Shown: positions 46,131-58,282 of the stretch, piece by piece
Numbering within the stretch: position 1 is the first letter of the stretch
Layout: every line of letters begins with the position of its first letter
Assembly: GCA_016748015.1 (NCBI GenBank)
Contig: JAAOMT010000706.1
Span: 637,047 to 701,046 of the forward strand
Length of the DNA: 64,000 nucleotides
Direction: 5' to 3'
DNA from: Geosiphon pyriformis
Taxonomy: Eukaryota; Glomeromycota; Glomeromycetes; Archaeosporales; Geosiphonaceae
The notes under the pieces: generated by a model
Database searches by the model: none
Seen by the model: only the letters and a program-made list of their open reading frames with translations
Told to the model about the DNA's origin: nothing
Made by a program: the position numbers and the translations under genes

Positions 46131-48690
46131 TAATCGGCAACTTAGGGATTGAAAATTCAATTCAACTTGAAGAAAGTTTTGATTAAGGCATTATTTGATG
46201 TGCTCTAAAGCTCAAGGTAACCTATTTAGTACCTCAACCTCAATTTTTGCGACTCATATTGTTGTCACGTTATATATAAATTTTTTAATTCCGTTGATTA
46301 TGAACAGAATTTGATTATATTAACAGTAATAAATCTTTTCCTTCCATGTGAAAACTAGAGTTTAGCATTGGTATAATGCATTTAAATTTAATCTTTGGAA
46401 ATGTAAACCCGAACAATCACTAAACATATTCTAATTTAATCGCTAGTATTTTATTCACAACTGGCTTGTTGAAATAATAATAATAATAATAATAATATAA
46501 TTTACAGCATACTTTTTGGGATTTCTTATTATTGGACTCGAAGTCTTGACACTTTTTTGTTAAACCTTTTAAAAAATTGTTTTCATATACTGTTAATACT
46601 GAATAATTATAGTCTTATATTTAAGAAAAATACAATTTTTTTAAAACCTAATATGTTACTTACTTTTGTTTTACAAACTATAAAACATTTCAAAAATTTT
46701 GCACAAGTATTTTTTTTATTTTAATATATTATAATAGCATTAAAATTGTTTTTGGCTGTACTTCTAACTATTTTTAATATATTTTTGAACATTTTAATAC
46801 AGCTTAAAACTGGATCACAATTTAAGCTTTTTAAAAAAAGCCCAGTTTTTTGAAAAAATAATTAACATTTCTTAATATTGATATTACTAAATTAATAAAT
46901 AGCAAAAGAAACAATTATTGCATAATTATAAAAACAAATAAAAGTAATTTCAACAAAGAAGTCAATTGAATAAATAAGAGATTTCATTAATATAATTAGT
47001 TTTAAAATGACAGTTGTTAATCTTTTCAAAAAAAATTTTGGAAGTTAAAAAAGAGTTTGTAATTGTTAACTAAGAATAATATAGCTGTTATAATATTATG
47101 CTTCTGTTGGCATTTTTTAGAATTCAATAAAAATATTGATTATTTTTCAATTATTAATTGAAATTTTTTTTCTAAACTAACAAAATACAAATCAAGAAAA
47201 AAAGTTGAATTGAATACAAAAGTAAAAAATATGAATTGCTTTTGCTAATATTTTATATGATTATATATATTTTTTTACAGCTTTAAGAAATTTTATTTAT
47301 GTAGTTAATAAAAGAAACACAAAACCAAGTCAATAACTAAGTAATAATCTGATCAATAATTGAGTCAATGACTAAATTAATAAATAATTAAGATAATTAA
47401 AATTAAACTATTTTAAATAAAAATATAATGATACTTAATCATAAAAATAGTAAATAATTGGCAACATAACAATATTGTGGAAAGGTGTGAATGATTAAAT
47501 ATAAATTGATTTATTTTGGATATTTTCAACTTTTGAAAAAAAATCTGTTCAATTTCATTAATTTAAAACTATAAATAATTTTTTCCACGAGTATTAGACA
47601 ACTGTTCTTTAACATTTTTTGAAAAAAAAACTCAATGGGAAATTCACTAAAACACGAAATAAAGAAATCTTAAATATCTCCTTAGATTTCTAGAGTTCTT
47701 GGACTTAAATTTTGGCACAAGGCCTTTAGACTTGGATCTGATCATTTTATTTGGGAAGAATTGGATTGTAACAAATTTTTCTAACTTGTTAAATCAACCT
47801 TTTTCCATACTTAATAAATGAGTAGGCGTACACTTATATAGCCTAACCTTTCCTTTTAAAAAATGCACATAAGCGCTACGAAAAAGCTAGTGATAATTGG
47901 AAAATAATATTGTATATAAATTAAAAATATCCAAATTTGAGGCTTTTTTTTTATCTTTGTTTATGCAAGAATTGGGAAAATCTACTAGTTTACTTTTCCC
48001 GGTTTGATTAATTTTTCTTTCCACTCATGGATCGGAAAAGAAACGTTGCCGGTCTACGGCTATTGTTGAAGCATAAAACTCTACTTTCACGTTAGCTATT
48101 TTTTAAAATATCATCGAAAACTTATTGAAAGAAGCATTCTACATATCTCTGAAGCTGAAGCTTAAATTGGAAATTTTGGTCCTTCACCTGCAATCGTTAG
48201 ACATTTTTACACTCTTCTGATGAGAAAATAACGCTCTCTTCAAATTTAATATAAAGTCATTTCGACTGCAAATATTTTAGCCCAGTAAACCCGAGTTTAA
48301 AATTACAATGGTAAAAAGTAACAAGCAGGAAGACTTCTTTCCTGACATCAAAGATTCTTCATTTTTGTTTGAGATTATATAAAATACCTCTTCTTAGATA
48401 TACTGCGATATCAAAAATCTCTAACTACATTTGTAAGATCGTATTATGCGGCCTTTTGAACCGATTTATTTTACATAAATTACGCTTGTCATAAAATAGG
48501 TCAGTGCCAAAACTAACAATTAAAGATTTTAATTTCGCATCCATTTGGTCACAATTCATAAAATTATTAAAAATAGGAACTATTCACAGGCCTCAAATTC
48601 TGTATAATAAAAATTGAGAAAAATTTTCGAGCAATAACTCCATAACATTTTGGTTACATATATGTCTAAGAACTTTTTCTTGTCCTGCTG
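46131..48690. other. Long intergenic stretch with one microsatellite
   Basis: AT-rich with moderate complexity and no gene found. It contains (AAT)n at 46,472-46,495. A GC-richer patch at 47,990-48,060 ('cttttcccggtttg', 'aacgttgccggtctacgg') could be a decayed coding relic, but no family was recognised. Confidence 0.45.
46472..46495 (+). repeat. (AAT)n microsatellite
   Basis: Eight consecutive AAT units in intergenic sequence. Confidence 0.9.
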
Positions 48691-49520
48691 CATTTAAAAC
48701 ACTTTTAACAGCAAAATCAACCAAATGGCCAATTAAAAAAATAGAAAATATAATTTGGAGTGATGAATCCAAATCTTGTATATTTTAAAAATTATTTTTT
48801 ATATGGATTCAAGTGACTTTCAATGGTCGAGGTTATTGATTTAATATGCTAATGCATCTGTTAATACAGCAAATAAAGTTAAAGTTTAATGAATAAGCTA
48901 ATAATTGAACTTTCTTATCTCCAGATCTAAGGAATCGAACCATGTATCAAATGAAAATTATTAAAAGTGTGCCTAGAAGATTCCAAAAATACAATGTGTG
49001 ACAAAAGATTATTAACTTTACAGTTCCACAAAAGATCATAAGGGATCATATTTTTAGAAAGGCCAAAAACAACAGATTTTTATTGATAAAATTTAATAAG
49101 CCTTCAGGTAGGCGTTATCACGTTGAAAGTGCGAAATCTCAATATAAAACTTATTATCCAGGATAAAGTAAGCTAGTTTTTCCCTTCATAAAAAAAAACC
49201 GCCCACGCTAAATCTTTGTGCAATTCTTTGGTTTTGGACAAACTGGTACCAATGTTCAATCGTGTTTGGACAGAAAATACGGTTTTTTTTTCAGTCATCA
49301 TTAAGATGAAATTTAGCCCAATCAAGGCATTTCTGGTTTTGAACTTTGGTCAGCATTGGCTTAGTAATTGGTAGATTTTTTGTATATTTAAATACCTGCC
49401 AATTATGTGATATGAGATGTCGTATTTAGTTTAGTAGCAATTTTTCGCAGAGACAAAGAAGAACATCTTGGCCTAATTTTCTTGCGACGACCATTACATT
49501 ATATTGCACATTTGATGTAG
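48690..49520 (-). pseudogene. Probable Tc1-type transposase remnant(s)
   Basis: Minus-strand reading near 49,500-49,430 (R-P-R-C-S-S-L-S-L-R-K-I-A) looks like the Tc1 helix-turn-helix, and near 49,325-49,260 a C-L-D-W-A-K-F-H-L block continues into K-K-T-V-F-S, resembling the lead-in to the first catalytic Asp. A plus-strand fragment at 48,756-48,777 reads I-I-W-S-D-E-S-K, also Tc1-like, so two overlapping or opposed relics may be present. Stops and frameshifts are frequent and no termini were found. Confidence 0.45.
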
Positions 49521-51835
49521 GTAGCTTAATATGTTTACTTAATCTTAACACCAAAAATTCACCCTTACTTCAGAAGCACAATAGTTTTTGGTTGTTGCAT
49601 TCTTTGGCCGACAGATTCATCTCCAGGCTGCAAATTCATTTCACTTTAGAAATAGATGTAAATAATATCTATCATATGGGTAAAAAACTTTTATGTGCCA
49701 ATTTTCCCCTGTTGATTGTTACTAATAAATATTCCTTATTAATACAAATATTCAAAGACTTTGACATAGGAGTGTATATATTACAATAAACTTATAATTT
49801 TTAAAGAATCCATTTATATTACTTCCATTTGATTTTTTAAGCTTAAAATTACTTTCTTATTCCTCTTATCTCTTATCCCTACTCTCATGAATTCTTTGCA
49901 AATAAAATGATGATTTTTAAACAAAGCTAATGACTAGATTTGATAATTGCTAAAATAGTAAGATTCTTTTCTTTAAGAGAATATTGATTGGGCTGAGAAT
50001 AATAATCCAATAATTAGGAAATTTTACAATTGAGTTTTTAAAATAAAAACATGGACGTTAATTTGTACAACATAGTTCACATTTAACTTATTCTTTTAAC
50101 TCAGAAAATACCAAATAAAATTTGTTGTGGCTCTTCCTAAATGAATACCCACTGTAATTTAGTATCTTTTCTATTTTAGAAATTATACTTCATTTTTATT
50201 TTTATTATTTACTTTAGTCAAAAGACAATTTTTACCACATTTTAATCATTGGACAACTCCTTTGTTCTTTACAACATGTGTTGGTTTTGCATATATTTTT
50301 TCTAATTGTTCCTTTAGGGCAGCTATCCCAAATTTATTAAATCAATCAAAAAAATTGATTGCGGAAAAGCCCGTTGGGAGCTAAAAAAGACACCATATTC
50401 TATTAGGGACAAAATATATAATTAATAAAAAAATTTTAAACTAATTTTTTTCATTAATGGATTGATCACTGCAATATTCTTCCATCACAAAACCCCCCTT
50501 AATTTCTAAGAATATCAAATCTTCGAATTCAATTAATCGGAAAATATTTCACCGATTTCCATATCTATGGTATTGCTTCGCTCAAATTCTTTTATTAATG
50601 TGATTACATGATAATGGTTATATTTAAGTTTCAAAGCTAAAACCAGTAAAACCAATAAAACAAATTTTTGAGAATCATAATATTTTTCCTTTGTTATCTC
50701 AATTATTAAAATTTAATGACAACTTCCTTTTTCATTACGGGGAAATGATATTACTAAGATCAAAAGTAATTATTTTCCCTGATTTAATAATGTTATTAAC
50801 TATATTTAGAACACAGGGTAACTGAAATTAATTAAAAAAAATCCCGGGAAAAAAAATCACTATTTTTCTTACAGCAGTACCTTTAAAATGTGTAACTATA
50901 TAAAGTAAACATAGATTATGGGCAAAATTACTAAAGTATTAAAGGTTATTTTGTGGGCGTTTCCTCGATAAAATTTCATCCCTGCATAAAATATGTCACT
51001 TCTCGATTTAGTCTTCCTATAGCTGGAATTATGGCATCATAAATTCTACCACTTTTTTAACTTGTCAACTTTGATTTAAACGTATAGAGATCAGCATCAC
51101 CCCCCCAGAATTGAGTTAATTATAACATACCTGATGCTTTTTACGATCTTATGATATAATATTATGACTTATCCTTATTTTTCATTGAAAGAAGTCGAAT
51201 TCTGAAAAGCATTATATGGTAATTTCTATATTGAAATTAAGGTTATTTACAACTCTGCGGGTGTAAATCATATGGCCAATTAACAATTAAGCAAACTGCT
51301 TGTCTATCCCATTTATATCAAATAATCCAAAAAATAAACCTTCTGAAAATCCAATAAAAGAACATATTCATTCATTTCGGGCATCTTTTTGACCGAGAAT
51401 GGGTGAATTCTTGATTTTTCATTCATGAATTTTGTCCCTTGAAAAATGTCTAAAAATAGAATAGATTTGCAATGAACTTTGAGTTTAACAAATATCTTTG
51501 TCTAGTAACCGGAAAGGTGTAACCATTTAAAGTATCATCTTTACGTCACTAAGGCATGAAGCAAAAGGGCGATGATCTCGAAATCTGACCACTATAAAGT
51601 TGGTGGATTTTCACTCATTTTAACAATTTCCTAATTTCTCGGCCGTTATTTTCTTTATCGTCAACACTTTGTTTTCCTAGAAAGTTTTATTACTAGCTAC
51701 TATTACCACTCGACGTTAACTGGGTTGCTTGTTACGTATACAAGGAAATATTACTCATACCAGAGTTTAGACTGAAAATTTAAAACCATCGTATTAATCG
51801 AATTCCCATTTCAAGAATCCTAAATAAATTTTACC
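49521..51835. other. Intergenic, includes presumed arrestin-gene promoter
   Basis: No gene recognised. From about 51,400 complexity and GC rise toward the start codon of the next gene, which is expected of promoter and 5' UTR. A 65-residue frame at 49,592-49,789 has no supporting features. Confidence 0.4.
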
Positions 51836-52927
51836 ATGGCTATTTGGGACACATTGGACAATTATCCTTCGGGTTGTAGCCCACCATTAACTGATTATAT
51901 CCAAACGGACCCAAAAATGAAATTTTCATATCACCCAGAAAATACAACGTTCCAAAACGGATTTCTAGGTGTAGCTCCTTCAATCCCTGCAACGATATCT
52001 GGGACACTTCATATTCGGTTTCCGGAAGCGGTCGAGGCAAAGTCTATCTTGCTAAACTTCATCGGGCGAGAGACAGTTGAATGGGTTGACTTGAAAAGAA
52101 TTCGAGGCCAAAAAATAATTGTGGATAAAAGTATCTCTCTATGGAAATCGACTAGAGAAGTTGGACATGAATTAATCACAGATTTTGATTTACCATTTGA
52201 GTTTCAAGTGCCTGAAGATGCAGTCGAATCATTCAAAACACATTTTGGAAATGTTACTTACACGTTACGTGCAATCATAAAGCGAAAACCGAAAAAGAAG
52301 AGTAATATTTGTGAGGTTCGGGTTCCAATTTTGCGTTACACCATTCCCGATCCTGAAGAAATGCGTCCGCTTGTAATAAGATCACATTCGCGTCCAAGAC
52401 AAGTACCTCTATCTTGGAACGCCATCTTACCGTCAACATTTTTTCACATAAACAATGAAGAGTCGATCAAACTTCAAATAATTGCACACAATCCCACCTT
52501 AAGAATTAAAAAAATCAGCGCATGTTTAAAAACATTGATGACATACACCGTTGATGATAGTAACGTAATTTCGCTTTATAGAGAAAAACGTCATTCGAAA
52601 CATGAGGTTTTTCTAAAAGATATCACCATAGAGCCATTCGGACCAGATATCAGTTTCAAAGCTGACGTTAAAATACGAATTCCTGATGACGTACCACCAA
52701 CATGTAAAACGAAACACATCACGATCAAGAATGAGATACAAATTAAAGTTACCTTTGAAAAATCACGACATCATGTGCTAATAATGCGGGAGATTTTTGT
52801 GGGTCGAAATTTTAATAATGAACGGGCTGGGTCACTTGTAAGAAGGTCAGTAAGAAGGTCATTGGACTTCTCTGAAATTCCAGCAAAACCATTTGCAACT
52901 CCATCCTTCGAGCTATCACATTGTTAG
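51836..52927 (+). CDS. Arrestin-like (alpha-arrestin) domain protein
   Basis: A single 363-codon frame with start context ACCATGG. The first half is an arrestin N-type beta-sandwich: I-S-G-T-L-H-I-R-F near residues 54-62, then L-P-F-E-F-Q-V-P near 121-128, a common arrestin signature, then an alternating-strand Y-T-L-R-A-I-I segment. The second half has the arrestin C-type fold (I-K-L-Q-I-I-A-H-N-P near 211-220). The C-terminus (about 335-363) is basic and Ser/Arg-rich. Fungal alpha-arrestins link membrane transporters or receptors to ubiquitin ligases for endocytosis. I see no clear PPxY motif, the usual Rsp5-binding site, so the partner is open. The gene is intact, intronless and of ordinary composition. 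Which arrestin subfamily it belongs to cannot be told by eye. Confidence 0.8.
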   Translation: MAIWDTLDNYPSGCSPPLTDYIQTDPKMKFSYHPENTTFQNGFLGVAPSIPATISGTLHIRFPEAVEAKSILLNFIGRETVEWVDLKRIRGQKIIVDKSISLWKSTREVGHELITDFDLPFEFQVPEDAVESFKTHFGNVTYTLRAIIKRKPKKKSNICEVRVPILRYTIPDPEEMRPLVIRSHSRPRQVPLSWNAILPSTFFHINNEESIKLQIIAHNPTLRIKKISACLKTLMTYTVDDSNVISLYREKRHSKHEVFLKDITIEPFGPDISFKADVKIRIPDDVPPTCKTKHITIKNEIQIKVTFEKSRHHVLIMREIFVGRNFNNERAGSLVRRSVRRSLDFSEIPAKPFATPSFELSHC

Positions 52928-54720
52928 TTTTGTTCAAAATTTATGTTTGGTAAACTATAGTTTTTTGTTTCGAACCTCATACCCAGATTGTTGTTTTCTG
53001 TAAATAATTTACTCTAAAAAAAAAATTTATCCATTTCTAATTAAATTATTATAGGAGCATTTTGTAATTTACATTATTATTTTAAAAATGTGCGTTTAAC
53101 TAATTAATAGTATTATACATAATTTTGGATTAATTGGGCGAAACTTGAGATTTTACACATGTTTAATGGTTTTTTTCAATCCTCCAATTTTTAATTCCTC
53201 CCAAGTTCATTGATAGATTTCGAATCTTCTTAGGGGAGTACCTACTTTTACCCTTTAAAATGATTAAAGTTTAGGCGAAATATCTTTTGTGTTACGAAAT
53301 GTGGCGTCAAGTAATTCCCAAGCACAAAAGCTTGACACTACCTTTTATTTGCATCTTAAACTTGATATAGCATTTGTTCACAAATCTTTTGATTTAAAAT
53401 GAATTCTAAAAGCAAGATTATCATAACCTGTATTTTAATATATACATTTATATATATAAAGAAGTATTTATATGTTTGAAAATCTTTTTCTATATTAAAA
53501 ACTTTCTTCAAAATGAATTATATGCAAATGATATAAAACTTAAAAAGTTGATCTATAAGACAATTATAAAATTCAAATACACTTTTATTAATATAATTGT
53601 TATTATTTGTTTTATTAAATAGAGATAAAAGTTAATGTGAAAAGATTTTGATTAAACATAAAAAAAGTTTCTTAAATTTCAAATTTTATTAAAAATTTAA
53701 AATTGTTTTAATTTTGAAAAATGTTATTGTTGTTTTTTATTAAAAATTGGATTTAGAATTGAATATATAAAATTTTTAAATAAATCTAATTAAGCCAAAC
53801 TATATTTTATAACATATTAAAAAAAACCAAAATTTTTTTTCATTGAATAAATAAAAAGTTATTTAACATAATTAGCTAAATATGAATAAAAAAATAAATA
53901 ATATTTTGAAAAAATTAATAATTCTTAAAATTTTTAACATATAATATTTAAATAATATATTAATTATATAATAAAAAATTAATATATATTATTTTAATTT
54001 AATATGCAAATTTTTGTGAAGATTGTACATATTAAAATTATTCAATTCAATAAACGATTAAATTATTAAAATTATTATTTTTACATTTACATTTATCAAA
54101 TACTTAATTAAAAATCCAAAAAAAAACAATTAATTAAAATCTTAAATTTCAAATTTAGAGAAATTTAAATTAAATATATATATTAAAAAATAATAATAAA
54201 ATTTTTTACTTGTTTTAATGTTTTTAATAATAATTGTAATATAAGATTTTTGTTAATAAAACTTATTTGTTAATTTAAAACTTCGGTAAATTATATATAT
54301 TATTAAAAATTATATATATTTTTATATATTTAATAATAAATTTTAATATTAAATATTCAATAATATTAAAATTAAGAAATAGATTAAAATAATTAATGGA
54401 ATAAGTAATTAATAACCAATAAATATTTTATTTTAATATTATAATTTATACGTTTATTAGAATAAATTAATTTACATTACACAATACTTTATACAAATCA
54501 TAAATAAATTTTATTTTTTAATCTAATTTTAAGTAATCAAAATAAATTTTGCTAAATTTTAAAGCACAGCAAAAGCTATTGAATGCCAAAAACAACCAAA
54601 TAATTGATTATTAAACAATTAAATGCGGAATACTCATTAAAATTATTAATTTTAGTCTAAACCAAATTTTATTTAAAGTCCTATGAGAATATTTAAAAAA
54701 AATTCTTACAATTAAAATCT
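52928..54720. other. Hyper-AT intergenic block
   Basis: The first about 450 bases are the 3' flank of the arrestin gene. From about 53,400 to 54,700 the sequence is nearly all A/T with no recognisable element, unlike the A/C- or G/T-skewed retroelement remains on the left. Nothing else seen. Confidence 0.5.
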
Positions 54721-54730
54721 TAAAGACCTC

Positions 54731-54997
54731 ATGAACGTGGCTCTAAAAGCAATTATCTCCTTTTCCATAAACAGTAACGCGCCGGCTCATCATCAAGAGA
54801 TTGATCAAAACGAGTTGATCCCACTTTCGAAAAAAAAAATTGTTTTTTATTCTAAGGCTATGCATTACATCAGAAAATTAAGTGGCTTAACGACCAAAGA
54901 CAAAAAGAAACCACAAGTATTTGACTCCAACGTTATTCTTGAAGTATTTCCGTTATTATGGCTTATAAGCGTTTGCTATTGTCATGGAAGAGTGTGA
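54731..54997 (+). CDS. Short hypothetical frame in a GC-richer patch
   Basis: An 88-codon frame, basic, with no recognised domain. It coincides with the edge of a compositional island (about 54,770-55,150) just left of the surface-protein gene. The island also contains GC-rich words on both strands ('aaggcacagccacgtaa', 'gaaggcgtggtcgagg'). It could be a first exon, a small gene or chance. The evidence is only frame length and composition. Confidence 0.2.
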   Translation: MNVALKAIISFSINSNAPAHHQEIDQNELIPLSKKKIVFYSKAMHYIRKLSGLTTKDKKKPQVFDSNVILEVFPLLWLISVCYCHGRV

Positions 54998-55477
54998 CGA
55001 AGGCACAGCCACGTAAAAATTAACAAGTCCGAAGGCGTGGTCGAGGCTTTGAATTGGTCTACGTGAGAGTTTTCTTGAAAGCTTCAAGGTGTCATCGTGG
55101 GAAGGCTCAACACTTTTTCTAGGCGTATGTCCGGAGTAAAACAGCAATTTTTATTCTTTCCCAGTTTACTATGTGGAATCGAAAAGTAATGATTTTGTCT
55201 TTTTAAAAAATTACTTGATCCTGTTTTTGATAAAAGATTCCTATTCTTGAGTTCAATTGTAAGCTAGTTCAGATTAATGTATTGATTTTTCATGGTATTA
55301 GCGCATGTTTCAAGAAAACAAATATACCAATATACGCAAAAGAAACGTCAAGCCCACGTACATCCATAAATTCAAAAATAAGTCTCGAAATTTACAACAA
55401 CAAAAAGAGATACAACAAGAAAGCGAAGGAATTGGTGGGAGGAAGGAAGAAGAAATCGTTGGCACAATTATCAACTG

Positions 55478-56944
55478 TTGCTCCTATCTGAAATGCTTTT
55501 TTACTCGAGGATCAAATTTAACCGAGTCTTTGAAGCATCTTCATCAAAAGCAAATTCAAAAGCAATCATTCCGCTCATACGTAATCGATCATCCTCCCCA
55601 AAATCATATTTATTGTTTTTCCTCATCGGTTTCACCTCATTACTCATTTGGTTTCCAAAGTCAACGCACGCAATCCAAGATCGAAATCTCCAACAATGCG
55701 AGTTGGACGAGGATTGTAAATTCACGAACCAAGGTCAAGGGTGTGTGAACGGTGGTTGCGTCTTTTTGTGCAAGGCTAATAACGATTGTCCTTATAATGG
55801 GGGCTGCCTTCATTTTTCTTGCAACTGGGATGGATTACCAATTCCTAACAGTGATGATATTCGAAACAACACCGGCAATAGTAACAGCAACAACAATACC
55901 AGCAATAGTAACAGTATCAAAAATACCGGTAATGGTAACAGCAATGGTATCAGCAACAACAATACCAGCAATAGTAACAGTATCAAAAATACCGGCAATG
56001 GTAACAGCAATGGTATTAGCAACAACAATACCACCAATAGTAACAGTAACAAAAATACCGGCAATAGTAACAGCAACAACGATACCGGCAATAGTACTAG
56101 CAACAAAAATTCTGGCAATAATAACAGCAACAACAATATCGACATTAGTGATACAAACAGCAACAATATTAGCGGAGAAAATAATAATGCTTCAAATTTG
56201 TCGTCTAATCTGAATTCAACATCCAGCTCTGATGAGTTATCGTCGCTCAGCTCCAATTCTGAAAATAGCCAGTCAAATTCCTTGCAAAAATCATTGCCTT
56301 CCAAAAATTCAACATCTTCTGATAAAAGATTATCAATAGATAAATCAGCTATACTTGACCCTTCCAATAACAAACCTATCGGGAATTCTACAGTTCCCTT
56401 AAATTCTACTAACCAAAATCCAAATAATTTAACTGAGGTAGTGAATGCAAAATCATCTAAAGGAAAAAAAGGAATAAGTGGGATTCTTAACCTACCCATA
56501 TCAAAGGCTGTAATTGCCGTAACAGGAGGTGTTCTTGTTGCTGCAATTGGGTTGTTGTTATTCTGTTGCTTCCAAAGATCGCGCCAAGGGAATAGTACTA
56601 GTCAATCAAGAGGTATTGATAATGATTTCCAAACGGCTAGAGTAGCTCCGCACATGGAAACTGTATCACACGAGCTGGATGGCTCCCAGTATCCACATCC
56701 ATTTTTAGATGAACCTTCGATCCATCAAGTCCGCGATCCATCATTTGAGGAAACACATTTACATGCTACTTCGTCTTTTCCTCCACCTGGTGATATTTAC
56801 CCAGAAATGCCACCTCCCCACCAATCTTTCACCGAAACGACATTATATGGATCACACGGTGCATCTACCTCGTCAGTTGATTTATCATCTACCACAAATT
56901 ATCCTTATCTCCAACAACATCATTTCATGTCATCTGAAAATTAA
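55478..56944 (+). CDS. Cell-surface protein: signal sequence, 8-Cys module, Asn/Ser-rich stalk, one TM
   Basis: 488 codons. A hydrophobic run at residues 44-59 ends in S-T-H-A, a plausible signal-peptide cleavage site about 43 residues in; starting at a later Met would shorten this leader. A compact extracellular module at 74-115 has eight Cys spaced 5-8-4-3-5-5-4, suggesting four disulfides. A low-complexity Asn/Ser/Thr/Gly region (about 125-230) with near-identical 21-residue repeats follows, then a Ser/Lys-rich stretch, a TM helix at about 345-366 (A-V-I-A-V-T-G-G-V-L-V-A-A-I-G) and a cytoplasmic tail of about 120 residues rich in Pro, Ser and His. This is the layout of a heavily glycosylated fungal wall/membrane sensor or adhesin, but no known family was recognised. 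The gene may have unseen upstream exons. Confidence 0.75.
   Translation: MLLSEMLFYSRIKFNRVFEASSSKANSKAIIPLIRNRSSSPKSYLLFFLIGFTSLLIWFPKSTHAIQDRNLQQCELDEDCKFTNQGQGCVNGGCVFLCKANNDCPYNGGCLHFSCNWDGLPIPNSDDIRNNTGNSNSNNNTSNSNSIKNTGNGNSNGISNNNTSNSNSIKNTGNGNSNGISNNNTTNSNSNKNTGNSNSNNDTGNSTSNKNSGNNNSNNNIDISDTNSNNISGENNNASNLSSNLNSTSSSDELSSLSSNSENSQSNSLQKSLPSKNSTSSDKRLSIDKSAILDPSNNKPIGNSTVPLNSTNQNPNNLTEVVNAKSSKGKKGISGILNLPISKAVIAVTGGVLVAAIGLLLFCCFQRSRQGNSTSQSRGIDNDFQTARVAPHMETVSHELDGSQYPHPFLDEPSIHQVRDPSFEETHLHATSSFPPPGDIYPEMPPPHQSFTETTLYGSHGASTSSVDLSSTTNYPYLQQHHFMSSEN
55888..56110 (+). repeat. In-frame tandem repeat encoding Asn/Ser/Gly units
   Basis: A 63-bp unit ('aacaacaataccagcaatag' plus 'taacagtatcaaaaatacc') occurs twice almost identically at about 55,891-56,020, with degenerate AAC/AGC/AAT repeats after it. 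The length keeps the frame, as expected for a stalk that varies in length. Confidence 0.85.
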
Positions 56945-57334
56945 TTCTTCAATATGAAACATATAATTCGTGTATTCGGGCTATTGTAAGCGTATTTTTA
57001 AATCAGAATGCAAAAACTTTGGTGTGATGTATATATTTACCATTTTATTTTACTCATTACTCATGTGTTTTCTTTTATCTGTTTTGTGTTGCGAAAAAAA
57101 CGTGACCTAAATTTTCGTGTGAATAAGCTCAATCAAGTTGATTATTTCAACTTGAATAGAATCGATTTGTTCTATCTTAACCCAAAAAATTATTTCATAA
57201 TCTTTGATTGGCTTCCTTTTAGATGATATCTATTGTTTGTGTGAATATCTGCCACACATTACACATCCTTCAACTTTTAAAATGTAGTTCATTAAAAAAA
57301 ATTGTGTTCTGATCATGAATTACAGCCTATTAAT
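56945..57334. other. 3' flank of the surface-protein gene and spacer to tRNA
   Basis: Contains a 72-codon frame at 57,008-57,226 (Phe/Tyr/Asn-rich) that is more likely 3' UTR than gene. A run of eight A at 57,294-57,301 (T on the minus strand) is a candidate RNA polymerase III terminator about 33 bases past the tRNA end. Confidence 0.4.
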
Positions 57335-57416
57335 CGACAACAGCAGGGTTTGAACCTGCGCTCCCATAGGGAATCAGATTTCAAGTCTGACGCCTTAACC
57401 ACTCGGCCATGTTGTC
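57335..57416 (-). tRNA. tRNA-Ser (anticodon UGA)
   Basis: The minus strand folds as a complete tRNA: 7-bp acceptor stem GACAACA/TGTTGTC, discriminator G, D arm with GGCCGAGTGGTTAAGGC, anticodon stem CAGAC/ATCTG-type with loop CTTGAAA (anticodon TGA at 57,381-57,383), a long class II variable arm, and T arm GGTTTGAACCC. The D-arm and T-arm blocks double as the Pol III A and B boxes. No intron. CCA is not encoded, as usual in eukaryotes. It decodes UCA codons. Confidence 0.97.
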
Positions 57417-58282
57417 TTTAAGATTACCTACAGATATTTGCTATATAAAGAATTTAAATGCATTAGTTGGGTTTTTGAATTGGAGTGTTAAACTAGTTAT
57501 GCAGTAGTTCGGCAAAACTATTGACCAATTTTGTTAACATGTACCTACGCGGTATTATTTCAGCCTTTTCATAACGTTAATTTTGGTCGCACACAAATTA
57601 CTGCAATAAATATCTCGAAGAATTTTCATGATTTCAAGATTATTGGTATCAATTACAGAATATAAGTATAAAGATATGAAATGTTCTGATTTGCTCAGCC
57701 GATAAATTTATATTTGAGAATATGAATTTATCACTTCTATCTTTAACTTGACCTTTTTGCTTAAACAATGAACCCAGCAGATAATTAACTCTCGTCTATT
57801 AAATCTTGATATCAGATACACTCTGCAATTTTCTAATTTAAATAAACGTTAATTCTCTATTGCAAGGGCGCGGTTAATCGCTTGGGAATTTTTTTGACGA
57901 TATTTACATTTAAAAATGTAACTCTCAAAGAAAAGATTTATTTGCATCTATTTTGAAACCTAGCCTCTTTTTGATTGAGGATACTCCTTTAAATATTGAG
58001 AGGGTTTTTTCATGTTCTTTACAAGCACCTTTCTTCTTGCACTAATTCCTTTTGCTAGTCTTTTCCCATACTCGGATTTTGATTAGTATTTTATAAATAG
58101 TAAATGACATATCGATGGAAAGATTCAAGAATGATGGCTGTTTAACCTACCCTTTTACGGATGGCCATGAATTAAGAGCTATTTTCGAAATTCCGCCCAT
58201 TTCAAAAAAACTTAACTGTTAAATCCATTATTTCCGATATATTTTGAAACTGGCCTTATATTTAAAAAAAATTACAACCTGC
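57417..58282. other. Intergenic
   Basis: Moderately AT-rich, no gene or repeat recognised on either strand. The right part is the 3' flank of the minus-strand gene. Confidence 0.45.

Noticed and set aside
55810-56499. 229-codon minus-strand frame, very Leu-rich
   Set aside because: It is the antisense of the Asn/Ser repeat region of the surface-protein gene; the poly-Leu is a reflection of AAC/AAT/AGC repeats.
57008-57226. 72-codon frame after the surface-protein gene
   Set aside because: Aromatic/Asn-rich with no features; most likely 3' UTR.
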